Notes: a model not told the origin generated them from the sequence alone. A DNA stretch of 64,000 nt from an uncultured Alphaproteobacteria bacterium (GCA_944390125.1 CALXOX010000002.1:84312-148311), one strand, 5' to 3'; positions 17,362 through 26,523 are shown, counted from the first letter of the stretch. Made by a program: numbers and translations.

Positions 17362-18321
17362 ATGGCTATCAAGGTTCGTGATTACGAAGTTCGTTTGACA
17401 CGTAATAAAGAAGAACGTCGTCAAGTTCGTCAGTTGCGTTATGAAGTGTTCGTTGAAGAAGAGGGGGCTTCTGCCACAGAAGAACAAAAAAATCTTCGCG
17501 AAGAATATGATTCTTTCGATCGTTATGCAGAGTATATGGCTGTATTTCATAATGGTAAGATTGTTGGAACGTATCGCATAATTGACCGTAATGCGGCCGA
17601 AAAAATGGGTAGTTTCTATACTGAATCTGAATTTAATATTTCCAAGATAAAAAAAGTAGACGGAAATATCGCAGAAATGTCTCGTGCTTGCGTCAATCGT
17701 GAATATCGTGATAATGCGTTGGTTATGCGAATGTTGTGGGCGGGTCTTGGCGAATATGTTGTTCGTCGTAAAATAGCAATTTTGTTTGGTGTTGCCTCTT
17801 GGGTTGGTACAAAGACAGTAGAATCTGCGCAGGCAATATCTTATTTGTATTACAATCATTTAACACCTTTGGGATTGCGTGCAACAGTATTGTCGGAAAA
17901 TTTTGCAGAAGGTGTAAATCCAAAGTTATCACGTATGAATATTTTACCACGTGAATTTGTTGATGAGACGGACGCTCGTCGTCAAATGACACCTCTTATC
18001 AAGGGGTATTTGCGTTTGGGCGCAACGTTTGGGAAGGGTGTGTTTATTGATAAACCATTTAATTCTTATGATGTGTTTGTGATGGTTCAGACCAAGAATA
18101 TTGACGCGGCTTATCAAAAACATTTCTTGGGACGTGAAAATGCGTTAGAGCATCTGGATGTAAAAGATGGCACTTTAAAGACAGTTGGAAAGATAATGTT
18201 ATTCCCTGTAACAGGTTCATTTAAAGTTGTTCGTGCATTGTTTGAATTTTTGCTACGAGAAGATGCGGCTGACGCTGAATTGATTGATGACCCAAAAGAA
18301 GACGACGAGGAACACGAGTAA
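17362..18321 (+). CDS. olsB: L-ornithine N-alpha-acyltransferase (OlsB-like GNAT)
   Basis: 319 residues. The N-terminal half carries the autoinducer-synthase/hemolysin-type GNAT fold seen in OlsB: LRYEVFVEEEGA, then IVGTYRIIDR, AEMSRACVNREYRD, LWAGLGEYV and a LFGVASWVG motif. OlsB transfers a 3-hydroxyacyl group from ACP to ornithine to form lyso-ornithine lipid. The gene directly upstream of a PlsC-type acyltransferase matches the olsBA order, which strengthens the call. The C-terminus is acidic (DDPKEDDEEHE). The alternative is a GNAT acyltransferase for another amino acid, giving a different aminolipid. Confidence 0.78.
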   Translation: MAIKVRDYEVRLTRNKEERRQVRQLRYEVFVEEEGASATEEQKNLREEYDSFDRYAEYMAVFHNGKIVGTYRIIDRNAAEKMGSFYTESEFNISKIKKVDGNIAEMSRACVNREYRDNALVMRMLWAGLGEYVVRRKIAILFGVASWVGTKTVESAQAISYLYYNHLTPLGLRATVLSENFAEGVNPKLSRMNILPREFVDETDARRQMTPLIKGYLRLGATFGKGVFIDKPFNSYDVFVMVQTKNIDAAYQKHFLGRENALEHLDVKDGTLKTVGKIMLFPVTGSFKVVRALFEFLLREDAADAELIDDPKEDDEEHE

Positions 18322-18322
18322 A

Positions 18323-19153
18323 ATGGGACGCGTTAGACGGCAGAATATTTTTAACACGACAAGCGCGGCAATAAAATTTGCTGCATTTTGGGTTATGGTC
18401 GTTATTCAACTGCCAATAATATTACTGTTGCCAAAAGGTAAAGTTTCTGTTTGGTATATGGGCGTCTTTATGCGTGTTTTGTTGGTATTGTCTGGCATAA
18501 AGATTCGTGTACATGGGGAGATATCAAATCACAGACCACTATTGGTAATAGCAAACCACATTTCTATATTTGAAATTGCAACTTTCCCTGTCGCATTTGG
18601 TGGCAGTTTTGTTGCGAAAAAAGACATAGAATCGTGGCCATTGGTTGGCTGGGTTGCTCGTAAATTTGGTGTTGTTTTTGTAGATCGCAGACCGTCACAT
18701 GCGATAGAGGCGTTGAAGCAGGTTCAAGAAACATTGGCCAAAGTATCGTATCCTGTTTTTTTGTTTCCAGAGGGAACTACGACAAATGGCGCATATGTAA
18801 AACAATTTAAGAGTACTCTGTTCAACTTTGTTGAAAATTCTAATGTATTGGTGCAACCGCTTGTGATGAATTATCGTTATCGTGACGGTGGTGTAATTAG
18901 TGATGAAGATTTGGCGGAACACTTTGGTTATTTTGCGAATGAAAAGCAAGATATGGGACCGTTGTGTTCTAAAGAGCGTAGCGCATTTGGTCAAGTTTTT
19001 CATATAATGATGTTGGGTGGATTTTTAGTAGAGTTGACTGTTTTACCGCCTCCGCCCCTGGCGGGTATGGATAGAAAGCAGATTGCGGAAAGTTTGCAGA
19101 AAATAGTTTCCGACAAATATATGGAATTAAAAGATAAAGAAGCGACAAAATAA
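18323..19153 (+). CDS. olsA: Lyso-ornithine lipid O-acyltransferase (OlsA/PlsC family)
   Basis: 276 residues from the ATG at 18323, one base after the olsB stop and with GACGAGG upstream. A membrane segment lies at about 20-45. The acyltransferase motifs are NHISIFE (H-x4-E rather than the usual D), KKDIESWPLVG, the central VDRR and FPEGTTTNG. PlsC-family proteins acylate lysophosphatidate; next to OlsB the likely acceptor is lyso-ornithine lipid, making phosphorus-free membrane lipid. The H-x4-E variation is tolerated in some OlsA homologues. It could also be the cell's general PlsC. Confidence 0.78.
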   Translation: MGRVRRQNIFNTTSAAIKFAAFWVMVVIQLPIILLLPKGKVSVWYMGVFMRVLLVLSGIKIRVHGEISNHRPLLVIANHISIFEIATFPVAFGGSFVAKKDIESWPLVGWVARKFGVVFVDRRPSHAIEALKQVQETLAKVSYPVFLFPEGTTTNGAYVKQFKSTLFNFVENSNVLVQPLVMNYRYRDGGVISDEDLAEHFGYFANEKQDMGPLCSKERSAFGQVFHIMMLGGFLVELTVLPPPPLAGMDRKQIAESLQKIVSDKYMELKDKEATK

Positions 19154-19166
19154 AAGAGATTTGATT

Positions 19167-20603
19167 ATGAAGACAGCGATTACTCCGACGCGTGCGGAAA
19201 ATTTTAGCGAGTGGTACCAGAATTTAATTACAGCGGCAGATTTGGCAGAAAATGCTCCTGTTCGTGGGTGCATGACGATTAAACCATATGGTTGGGCAAT
19301 ATGGGAGTTGATGCGCGATGAAATGGATAAACGTATCAAGGCTCAAGGAGTACAAAATGCTCAATTCCCGTTGTTGATACCTATCAACTTTTTCAATAAG
19401 GAAGCAGAACATGTTGCAGGTTTTGCAAAAGAAGCTGCGGTCGTAACGCATTATCGCTTAAAAGCAATTGATGGTGTTTTACAGCCAGACCCAGATTCTA
19501 AATTGACAGAACCATATATTATTCGTCCGACATCTGAAACTATTATTGGTGATGCGATGTCGCGTTGGGTTCAGTCTTATCGTGATTTGCCGTTGAAGTT
19601 AAACCAATGGGTAAATGTTATGCGTTGGGAAATGCGTCCTCGTTTATTCTTGCGTACGTCAGAATTTTATTGGCAAGAAGGTCATAATGCGTTTGCGACT
19701 CATGAAGAGGCAAATGCAGATGCGCGTAGAATGCATAAGATGTACGGTGATTACATGCGTGAAGTATTGGCGATACCTTCTATTATGGGTGAAAAAACAC
19801 CAGAAGAACGTTTTGCTGGTGCTGACCACACATATACATTGGAACATATCATGCAAGATGGTAAGGCTTTGCAGGCTGGAACTTCACATGATTTGGGACA
19901 GCATTTTTCAAAATCTTTTGGCATTCAATATTTGGGGACAGATGGTCAATTAAAGCATGCGTGGACAACGTCTTGGGGTGTTTCCACACGTATGATGGGC
20001 AGTTTGTTTATGACGCACTCTGACGATGATGGTTTGGTATTACCACCGGCAGTTGCCCCATATCAAGTTGTAATAATTCCAATTACGCGTGATGAAAATG
20101 TTGAAATTTTGAACGCGTATTCTGAAAAGTTAGGCGAACAATTACGTGCAGCGGGTGTTCGTGTTTTGGTAGATACGTCTGATATGCGTGCGCCAGATAA
20201 GATGTGGAAATGGATTAAACGTGGTGTTCCATTGCGTGTAGAAATAGGTGCGCGTGAAATGGAAGAAAACACTGTTACCATTACGCGTCGTGATTTGGGC
20301 AAGGCATCTAAACGTACAATCAGTGATGCAGAATTGTTGCGTGATGTAAAAGACATATTGAATCAGATGCAGCACGATATGTACGATGCGGTTGTTGAAC
20401 GTAATAAGACAATGATACATGAAATTGCAGATTTGGCTGCGCTGGAAAGCGCATTGGCTGAAGGCAAGGTTGGATTTTTCCGCATTAAAAATGAACAGAC
20501 ACAAAATTCAGAGTTTGAAGGTCTGATGGAAAAATACAAGATATCACGTCGATGCTTGGATGATAATAATCCAGAATACGTATATGTTGCAAAATCATAT
20601 TAA
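19167..20603 (+). CDS. proS: Prolyl-tRNA synthetase, archaeal/eukaryotic-like type
   Basis: 478 residues from the ATG at 19167, with AAAAGAGA upstream; a TTG 6 bases earlier is possible. Class II motifs are present: IRPTSETIIGDAMSRWV, MRWEMRPRLFLRTSEFYWQEGH and the C-terminal SWGVSTRMMGSLFMTHSDDDGLVLPP. There is no INS editing insertion, and the protein has the C-terminal extension ending in Tyr (VYVAKSY) of the archaeal/eukaryotic ProRS group. Most alphaproteobacteria instead carry the short bacterial-type ProRS. The enzyme charges tRNA-Pro with proline. It is followed by its own terminator. Confidence 0.93.
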   Translation: MKTAITPTRAENFSEWYQNLITAADLAENAPVRGCMTIKPYGWAIWELMRDEMDKRIKAQGVQNAQFPLLIPINFFNKEAEHVAGFAKEAAVVTHYRLKAIDGVLQPDPDSKLTEPYIIRPTSETIIGDAMSRWVQSYRDLPLKLNQWVNVMRWEMRPRLFLRTSEFYWQEGHNAFATHEEANADARRMHKMYGDYMREVLAIPSIMGEKTPEERFAGADHTYTLEHIMQDGKALQAGTSHDLGQHFSKSFGIQYLGTDGQLKHAWTTSWGVSTRMMGSLFMTHSDDDGLVLPPAVAPYQVVIIPITRDENVEILNAYSEKLGEQLRAAGVRVLVDTSDMRAPDKMWKWIKRGVPLRVEIGAREMEENTVTITRRDLGKASKRTISDAELLRDVKDILNQMQHDMYDAVVERNKTMIHEIADLAALESALAEGKVGFFRIKNEQTQNSEFEGLMEKYKISRRCLDDNNPEYVYVAKSY

Positions 20604-20629
20604 AAAATCGCCCGTATGGGCGATTTTTT
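20602..20629 (+). terminator. Terminator of proS
   Basis: AAAAAATCGCCC/GGGCGATTTTTT with a GTAT loop overlaps the proS stop. Confidence 0.9.
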
Positions 20630-20669
20630 ATGATATAATTATAGACGAATAATAAAAGGAAGAGAGAAT

Positions 20670-21602
20670 ATGAAAATTGCAATAATTGGAATTGGTACGG
20701 TTGGCTCTGCCGTTGCAACGGCGGTAAAAAATACGGGTTTTGTGCATGAAATAGTTTTATTTGATAGGGATGGTGTACGTGCACGTGCAGCTGCAGAAGA
20801 TTTAGGACATGCAGCAAGTTTTGGTTTTGATGTAAAGATTAGCGCAGTAAGTAATTATCGCGGCATTCGTGGCAGCGATATTGTAATTATTGCGGCTGGC
20901 GCAAACCAAAAGCCTGGTGAAACGCGTATGGATTTATTGAATAAGAACGCAGAAGTTATAAAAGATATTATTCCACGTGTAATGTCAAATGTTGATGCCA
21001 AGAAAGTAAAAATTATAATTTTGACTAATCCGTTGGATGTTATGGTTATGTTGGCAACTAAGTTGTCTAAGTTGCCGTCTGGTCGAGTAATTGGGACAGG
21101 TACAATGCTGGATACTGCACGCCTGCGTACGATTTTGGCTCGCCAGTTAGATGTTTCTACACAATCTATAAACGCATACGTCTTGGGCGAACATGGTGAT
21201 AGTAGCGTGGTGGATTGGACGTCTGCGACGGTTGGCGCAGTTGCGTTGGATGATTTTTGTAAACAGATGAAAATCTCATTACCTGCAACGACAAGAAATA
21301 CGATTGAGCACCGTGTAAGAAATGCGGCATATGAAATTATTCGTGGTCGTGGAGCAACTTGGGATGGTATCGGTGCGGCAGCAGCAGATTTATTGCGTTG
21401 CTTGATAAATGATGAACACAGAATTTTGACTGTCAGCTCCGTCTCTGGGGCTGGAAATGAGATGGTTGCCATGTCGTTGCCACGTATTGTCGGAGCAAAT
21501 GGTGTTGTCGCAACGCTTAAACCAAAATTATCAGCAACGGAATCTGCAGGATTACGTCGTAGTGGAAAGGTTATTCGCAAGAATTATGATACAATTTCGT
21601 AG
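20670..21602 (+). CDS. ldh: L-lactate dehydrogenase
   Basis: 310 residues of the LDH/MDH family. A Rossmann motif GIGTVGSAVATA is followed by the mobile substrate loop GANQKPGETRMD. The Gln at the specificity position (rather than Arg) and GTGTMLDTARLR plus the catalytic His in VLGEHGDSSV favour lactate dehydrogenase over malate dehydrogenase. It would reduce pyruvate to L-lactate to reoxidise NADH in fermentation. AAGGAAGAGAG precedes the ATG, and a TATAAT-like hexamer lies at 20633-20638, giving a short leader. Confidence 0.88.
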   Translation: MKIAIIGIGTVGSAVATAVKNTGFVHEIVLFDRDGVRARAAAEDLGHAASFGFDVKISAVSNYRGIRGSDIVIIAAGANQKPGETRMDLLNKNAEVIKDIIPRVMSNVDAKKVKIIILTNPLDVMVMLATKLSKLPSGRVIGTGTMLDTARLRTILARQLDVSTQSINAYVLGEHGDSSVVDWTSATVGAVALDDFCKQMKISLPATTRNTIEHRVRNAAYEIIRGRGATWDGIGAAAADLLRCLINDEHRILTVSSVSGAGNEMVAMSLPRIVGANGVVATLKPKLSATESAGLRRSGKVIRKNYDTIS

Positions 21603-21670
21603 TTCGGATAACAATCCGATTTATAAGATAGTGCCCTCGTGTTATAGTTTTAATACGGGGGTATTCTAAT

Positions 21671-21973
21671 ATGGCGGACGAAAAAATAACTTATGATATC
21701 TTTCCGAACGGTCAGGGTTTTTATGCGAATTGTGATGGGCATCATATTGGTGAAATTACCTTCGTTCGTGTTGGTGGTAATAAAATAATTATAGATCATA
21801 CAAGGGTTTCTGAAAAATATAGAAACGGACAAATAGGCTTAAATTTGGTTCGTTGTGCTGCTGATTTCGCAAGAAAGAAAAATTGCAAGGTTATTCCGAT
21901 GTGTCCTTTTGCAACTGCAATGTTTAGTAGATATCCTGAATTTGATGATGTACGCTTTTTGCATACGCGCTAA
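21671..21973 (+). CDS. Small GNAT-like N-acetyltransferase (YjdJ/COG2388 type)
   Basis: 100 residues. The conserved core is the CoA-binding loop YRNGQIGLNLVRCAADFARKK-like region (residues about 56-76) followed by KVIPMCPFATAMFSRYP, which is the signature of the short GNAT-related YjdJ family. Substrate unknown. The ATG follows GGGGGTATTCTA. It lies between ldh and the membrane-spermidine-synthase-like gene on the same strand; spacing does not force an operon. Confidence 0.8.
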   Translation: MADEKITYDIFPNGQGFYANCDGHHIGEITFVRVGGNKIIIDHTRVSEKYRNGQIGLNLVRCAADFARKKNCKVIPMCPFATAMFSRYPEFDDVRFLHTR

Positions 21974-22038
21974 AGTTTTTTCCTGCTTGAATGAAAAAAA
22001 TTTTTTTACTAGCATTTGCCTTATAGCAGGGGGAAAGG

Positions 22039-23430
22039 ATGTCCAAAAAATTACGTATTTGGTTGATATTTTTAATTTTCTTGAACGGTTATGTAAGTTT
22101 ATCTTTTGAATTGGTTGTGTTGCGTCAACTATCGTTTTGGGTTGGTTCCAATGCGGTAATTACTAGTATAATAATGGGAACGTTCTTAGGTTTTATGTCT
22201 CTTGGATATTTTCTTGGTTCTTCAGAAAAAATTCATCATAAAAACATAAGAAATATTTTGGGAATTAGTTTTATTATAATTGCACTATTTGCATGTTTGG
22301 CTTCCAGCTTCCCGCTGGTTACAGATTATTTTGTACAACTGTATCGCTGGGGAATTACATCAAGTGTCTTGCAAACATTTATTTTTTCTTTCGTGTTGTT
22401 GTCTATTGGGCCATTTCTATTTGGCTTTAATACCACATTGCTATCAAGATGCTTGCACAAGTATAACACGAATTATACGGGAAATATTATGGCGTGGGAT
22501 ACAATTGGTTCAGTATTAGGGTCGTTATTGACAACGTTGTTTTTAATGCCTTTTATTGGTGTGAATTATACCGTTATTTTGATTGTTTGTTTGTCGATAT
22601 TTGCAGCAATAATAACTAGGCCAAAATGGTGGGTTGCTTTATTATGCTTGTGCATAATTATCCCAACCATTTGGTTGAACAGTAATTATATGCAAAAAAG
22701 TCGTTTTGGTATCATAGTGAATAATGCGAATTCAACGATATCTGTTTCTAAATATCCCGATAACACGCGGATATTGAATATGAACGGATTGCCAATGTCT
22801 GTATATAATCCATCCAGTGGTGAAACAGCAGAGTATATAACTTATTTTAATGACCATTTTATCTATACTTTGCCGCGAGATAAAACGTATAAAATTTTGG
22901 TCTTGGGTGCAGGTGGATTTACCGCAGGATTGAATGATTATCATAACGAATATACGTTTGTTGATATAGAACACACCTTAAAAGATATATCAGAGAAATA
23001 TTTTCTTGGACATACACTGACATCAAATAAGAAATTCGTTGTTCAAGATGCCAGTCAGTATCTGAAAAATAGTACTGAAAAGTATGATATAATTTTACTA
23101 GACGTGTACTCAAATTCTTTTCAAATACCAGAAGGTTTTATCACAGCTGAGTTTATGCAGCGTGTAAAATCGCGCGTTGCAGAAAATGGCGTATTAGTAA
23201 TGAATATTATCGCCAGTCAGACATTTAATGACAATTATTCGCAGGTATTTGATAATACATTCCATACTGTATTTACCAATAATACCCAGCGTCAGGTTAT
23301 TGGTAATTTAAGTCCATGGTCAGAGAATGACGTTTCAAATATTTTGTACGTGTGGTATAACCGTGATAATGACGGCAGAATTTATACAATAAATAAAACA
23401 CCCGTAATTTATGATAGATATGTAAAATAA
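22039..23430 (+). CDS. Membrane protein fused to a spermidine-synthase-like domain
   Basis: 463 residues. The N-terminal half (about 8-215) has six to seven hydrophobic helices. The C-terminal half (about 225-463) has the polyamine-synthase/methyltransferase Rossmann fold: ILVLGAGGFTAGL, then FVDIEHTL, FVVQDASQYL and a DIILLDVYSNSFQIPEGFIT motif in place of the aminopropyltransferase D-A-Y signature. Bacterial fusions of this kind are annotated as spermidine synthases, but their reaction is generally unproven. The aminopropyl-donor site is not clearly conserved here, so polyamine synthesis is only a possibility. AGGGGGAAAGG precedes the start. Confidence 0.75.
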   Translation: MSKKLRIWLIFLIFLNGYVSLSFELVVLRQLSFWVGSNAVITSIIMGTFLGFMSLGYFLGSSEKIHHKNIRNILGISFIIIALFACLASSFPLVTDYFVQLYRWGITSSVLQTFIFSFVLLSIGPFLFGFNTTLLSRCLHKYNTNYTGNIMAWDTIGSVLGSLLTTLFLMPFIGVNYTVILIVCLSIFAAIITRPKWWVALLCLCIIIPTIWLNSNYMQKSRFGIIVNNANSTISVSKYPDNTRILNMNGLPMSVYNPSSGETAEYITYFNDHFIYTLPRDKTYKILVLGAGGFTAGLNDYHNEYTFVDIEHTLKDISEKYFLGHTLTSNKKFVVQDASQYLKNSTEKYDIILLDVYSNSFQIPEGFITAEFMQRVKSRVAENGVLVMNIIASQTFNDNYSQVFDNTFHTVFTNNTQRQVIGNLSPWSENDVSNILYVWYNRDNDGRIYTINKTPVIYDRYVK

Positions 23431-23453
23431 AAACGGGGATTTTCCCCGTTTTT
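23430..23453. terminator. Bidirectional terminator
   Basis: AAAACGGGGA/TCCCCGTTTT around TTT lies between the spermidine-synthase-like gene and sodB, which converge. Confidence 0.88.
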
Positions 23454-24041
23454 TTATTTGTTTAGATTAGATAATACGAAATCCCAATTTACCAAATGTG
23501 TTAAAAAAGCATCCACAAAATCTGCGCGACGATTTTGATAGTCCAGATAATAAGCGTGTTCCCATACATCTATTGCAAGTAAAGGGATTAAATCGTGCGC
23601 AATAGGAGTATCTGCATTTGCAGTAGTTGTTATTTTTATAACGTCCCCATCTTGAACCAGCCAAGCCCAACCGCTGCCGAATACTCCTGTTGCAGCATTT
23701 TTTATTTCTGATATAAAATTGTCTGCGCCGCCAAAATATTTTGTAATTTCATCTGGGGCTTTACCTCCGCCGTTTTGTTTCATTCCCTTGAAAAAGAAGT
23801 CATGATTAAATACTTGTGCAGCATTATTAAAAATTTTTTTTGCATTTGGGTCTGTTACTGATTTTTTAATTATTTCATATAAAGGCATAGCTTCATATTC
23901 AGTACCAACCGTTAAGTCATTCAGATTTTTTATATATGTTGCCAAATGTTTCCCATGATGGCATTGTAATGTTTCAGCGGACATATATGGCAACAAATCG
24001 TTTTCTGAAAATTGTAGTGGAAATTGTGTAAGAGAAAACAT
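23454..24041 (-). CDS. sodB: Superoxide dismutase, Fe/Mn family
   Basis: 195 residues from the second ATG (24041), because AAAGGAG abuts the first ATG at 24047 and sits 6 bases from the second. The metal ligands are in place: His in CHHGKH, His in VFNHDFF, Asp and His in DVWEHAYYLDY. The overall pattern with NHDFFFKGM and the GSGWAWLV segment fits iron or cambialistic SodB better than strict Mn-SOD. It dismutates superoxide in the cytoplasm and would protect the oxygen-sensitive enzymes encoded nearby, such as NrdD and ferredoxin. Confidence 0.93.
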   Translation of the reverse strand: MFSLTQFPLQFSENDLLPYMSAETLQCHHGKHLATYIKNLNDLTVGTEYEAMPLYEIIKKSVTDPNAKKIFNNAAQVFNHDFFFKGMKQNGGGKAPDEITKYFGGADNFISEIKNAATGVFGSGWAWLVQDGDVIKITTTANADTPIAHDLIPLLAIDVWEHAYYLDYQNRRADFVDAFLTHLVNWDFVLSNLNK

Positions 24042-24135
24042 TTTCATCTCCTTTGCTTTTTATTTCTTAAGAATTTTGCACCATAAGACGAAAAAAACAA
24101 CAGAAAAAAATTCCATTTGTTTTGATAAAAATGGC

Positions 24136-24164
24136 TTGCGCCATAGCGAACAGATTTTTATAAT
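24136..24164 (+). promoter_or_regulatory. Sigma-70-type promoter for the thioredoxin-like gene
   Basis: TTGCGC at 24136-24141, a 17-base spacer and TATAAT at 24159-24164 lie 24 bases before the start at 24189, with AAAGGAG between. Consensus fit is good for -10 and fair for -35. Confidence 0.6.
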
Positions 24165-24188
24165 CCAAATCAAGATAAAGGAGAAAAT

Positions 24189-24782
24189 ATGAAAAAATTG
24201 TCAGTTCTTTCCGCTTTGTTCGGATTTTTGTTTTTGGGTACTGCAAGTGCGGCGGACATTACTATGTACTATTCACCAACCTGCCCGCACTGTCACCATG
24301 CGCGCGAATTTTTTGTGAATAATATGGTATACGAATACCCAAATTTGCGTATTGTTCAGATAAATGTTATGGACCAGTCTAATTTACCTGCGTTCCAAGA
24401 AGCATTGAAAAAGTGCGAATACGATAATGGTGGTGTACCTGTAATTGTAGTTGGAGACAAGTGTTTCCAGGGCTATGCAGATTTTATGCAACAAGATTTG
24501 CGTGATGCTGTGGAAATTGACTTATCAGATGCGGATAAAAAGACAGCAGCAGAGAATAAGAAGGCGTTAGAAGCTAATCCAGAAGATTTTCGTGCCAAGC
24601 ATGCTGAACGTCAAAAGGCAATAACTGAATATAACGCTGCTGCTGAAGCCGCAGCCAAAAAAATTGCTGCTGAAAAAAAAAGTAACGAAAGTTCTTCTTC
24701 AATATATTTTTATGTATTGCTGATAGTTTTAGTAGCGGCTTTAGGTTTCGTTTTGGTTAAAAAAGATAAAAGTAAGAAGTAA
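24189..24782 (+). CDS. Periplasmic membrane-anchored thioredoxin/glutaredoxin-like protein
   Basis: 197 residues. A signal peptide (to ASAAD, about 1-21) precedes a thioredoxin-fold domain with the redox motif YSPTCPHCHHA near residue 30 and the cis-proline loop GGVPVIVVG. A second cysteine pair lies at KKC and DKC. A Lys/Ala-rich helix (about 115-165) then leads to a C-terminal membrane helix (about 174-192) and a positive tail. The catalytic domain should face the periplasm, tethered at its C-terminus. It could assist disulfide exchange or deliver reducing power to the many Cys-rich envelope proteins here. Partner unknown. Confidence 0.8.
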   Translation: MKKLSVLSALFGFLFLGTASAADITMYYSPTCPHCHHAREFFVNNMVYEYPNLRIVQINVMDQSNLPAFQEALKKCEYDNGGVPVIVVGDKCFQGYADFMQQDLRDAVEIDLSDADKKTAAENKKALEANPEDFRAKHAERQKAITEYNAAAEAAAKKIAAEKKSNESSSSIYFYVLLIVLVAALGFVLVKKDKSKK

Positions 24783-24807
24783 ATTTTGAATTTGAAAAAC
24801 TTGGGAT

Positions 24808-25641
24808 ATGCTGATGCTAGATTTAACTACTTTAGATTACATTTATGTGGGTGTCATAGTGGCATCCACTATCTGGGCCAGCATTCGGGGAGGAATATTT
24901 GAAACGGTTGCAACATTGTCGTGGGTAATCGCGGCATTTGCAGCCCGTTTTATTTCGCCTTGGCTGGATAAGTTATTACAAAGTTGGTTTGATTTATCAG
25001 CTTCAACTGTTGGAACTCTTGTTGCTTCGTATTTTATAGTATTCTTTGTAATATTGATGTTGGTCGGTTTTTTCAACCAGCGCTTACGTGAGAGAATACA
25101 AAACAGCATAATGAAGGTGACAGACCGTACGTTGGGAATTATCTTTGGCATAATTCGTGGTATTGTAGTTATGGGGTTAGTTTATTGGTGTGCGCTGTGG
25201 TATTATTCAGATGCGCCAAGGCCTGCACCATGGGTTGAAAATGCACGTACGCGCCCGATAATGCAGTTGACTGCGGTAAAACTGGACGAGTGGTTCTTTC
25301 CGGGGGACGGCAGCAAATTACTAGCGCGAGATATGACGGGAACTCAGGCATCGCAGGAAATATTCAATAATTTGATAAATCCTGCTGTACTGGATAAAAA
25401 AACATCTACAGAAGAAACGGCAGAAACAGGTGATGAGACTGGTTATAAATCATCCGAGCGCTCTGCACTGGAAAAACAGTTGTTGCAAATAGAAAATGCG
25501 GCACGTGCCGAAGAAGAACGTGCTGCAGCAGAGGCAGAAGCGGCGGCTACTGCTGCTCGGGAAAACACTGCTGACGATGTTCAACCGGAAACTATAATGC
25601 CTGAATATGGCAGTGAAGAAGCCCCCGTGACATCTGATTAA
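24808..25641 (+). CDS. cvpA: CvpA family inner-membrane protein
   Basis: 277 residues. The N-terminal 140 or so residues have four hydrophobic helices and the CvpA pattern: LDYIYVGVIVASTIWASIRGG, WVIAAFAARF, and the DRTLGIIFGIIRGIVV stretch. The C-terminal part (about 190-277) is an Ala/Glu-rich, probably coiled tail typical of alphaproteobacterial CvpA. CvpA is tied to colicin V production and envelope homeostasis; its mechanism is unclear. A second ATG at 24814 is better spaced from the GGGA at 24803 and may be the true start. purF, the classic neighbour, is absent. Confidence 0.85.
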   Translation: MLMLDLTTLDYIYVGVIVASTIWASIRGGIFETVATLSWVIAAFAARFISPWLDKLLQSWFDLSASTVGTLVASYFIVFFVILMLVGFFNQRLRERIQNSIMKVTDRTLGIIFGIIRGIVVMGLVYWCALWYYSDAPRPAPWVENARTRPIMQLTAVKLDEWFFPGDGSKLLARDMTGTQASQEIFNNLINPAVLDKKTSTEETAETGDETGYKSSERSALEKQLLQIENAARAEEERAAAEAEAAATAARENTADDVQPETIMPEYGSEEAPVTSD

Positions 25642-25661
25642 GATATATTTTAAACACATTG

Positions 25662-25689
25662 AAACCCGTTGCTTTTGCAGCGGGTTTTT
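25662..25689 (+). terminator. Terminator of cvpA
   Basis: AAACCCGTTGC/GCAGCGGGTTT (one T-G pair) around TTTT, with a T run. Confidence 0.8.
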
Positions 25690-25746
25690 GTTCCTACTGA
25701 CATTATTGCCTGTTTTATCAAGAATTGTATAAAACAGGAGGAAGGT

Positions 25747-26499
25747 ATGAAAAAATCATTTTTAATATTTGGAATTGGTTTAATGGTTCCATTTGCATCT
25801 TTTGCGGATAGTGCTGTAAAAGGTGTAAACCCAGCAGATAATGTTACTAAAATGGAGTTACTGCCTAGTTTAAACGTGATAGATGCAGAAGGCAGTCCAT
25901 CAGTAACTACATTGGGTCTAAAGTATGACAAAGAATTGTATAAGATTTTTGGTATAAATTTAGAACTGCCGCTGAGTCATTTTTCTGGCTATGGGATTTC
26001 TGATACCGGAATAGGGGATTTACGTGTTCGTGGTCGTGCCCAATATAGATTTGGCAGGAATGTTATTATTGGGGCCACAGAATTTGTTTTTCCGACTGCA
26101 ACATCAGACACTTTAGGAACACGTCAATATACATTTGACCCCACATTGGCGTATGTTTATGCGTTTAGTCCAAATTTCTTTACAGCGTTGGTTGGTAAAC
26201 AATTTATATCTTTATACAACTTGGACGAAAAGAAATATCAAGACACCAATCAGACGCAGATACGTATGCTAGCTGGATATTTATCTAATAATGGTTGGTG
26301 GGCGGCAATTGATCCACAGGTTTGGATAAATAATGAAGATGGCAGAACAGAGTACTTGCTTGAAGGGGAATTAGGTACAATGTTGAATCGAACGACTGGT
26401 GTATGGACTAGAATAGGCAAGCGTATTGGTGGTGATTGGCACAGAAACGATTGGACGGTTTTGCTTGGTATCAGATTTATACCTGGTCAGCGTGAATAA
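25747..26499 (+). CDS. Outer-membrane beta-barrel protein, 250 aa
   Basis: The start at 25747 follows AGGAGGAAGGT and opens a signal peptide (to ASFAD). The frame is open further upstream but without a ribosome site. Mature strands alternate (LPLSHFSGYGISDTGIGDL, then RGRAQYRFGRNV) and the pattern of a transporter-like barrel with ITGDLRVRG-type turns resembles phenol-degradation/meta-pathway outer-membrane proteins. It ends GIRFIPGQRE, so without a terminal Phe. Function unknown. It is followed by a small membrane-protein gene 24 bases away. Confidence 0.7.
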   Translation: MKKSFLIFGIGLMVPFASFADSAVKGVNPADNVTKMELLPSLNVIDAEGSPSVTTLGLKYDKELYKIFGINLELPLSHFSGYGISDTGIGDLRVRGRAQYRFGRNVIIGATEFVFPTATSDTLGTRQYTFDPTLAYVYAFSPNFFTALVGKQFISLYNLDEKKYQDTNQTQIRMLAGYLSNNGWWAAIDPQVWINNEDGRTEYLLEGELGTMLNRTTGVWTRIGKRIGGDWHRNDWTVLLGIRFIPGQRE

Positions 26500-26523
26500 T
26501 ATAAAATAAAAAAGGAGAGAGAA

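Noticed and set aside
17224..17859. Minus-strand open frame of 211 codons
   Set aside because: Antisense of olsB; Phe/Ile-rich translation typical of reverse reading of an AT-rich gene.
20855..21580. Minus-strand open frame of 241 codons
   Set aside because: Antisense of ldh, which has clear catalytic motifs; no ribosome site.
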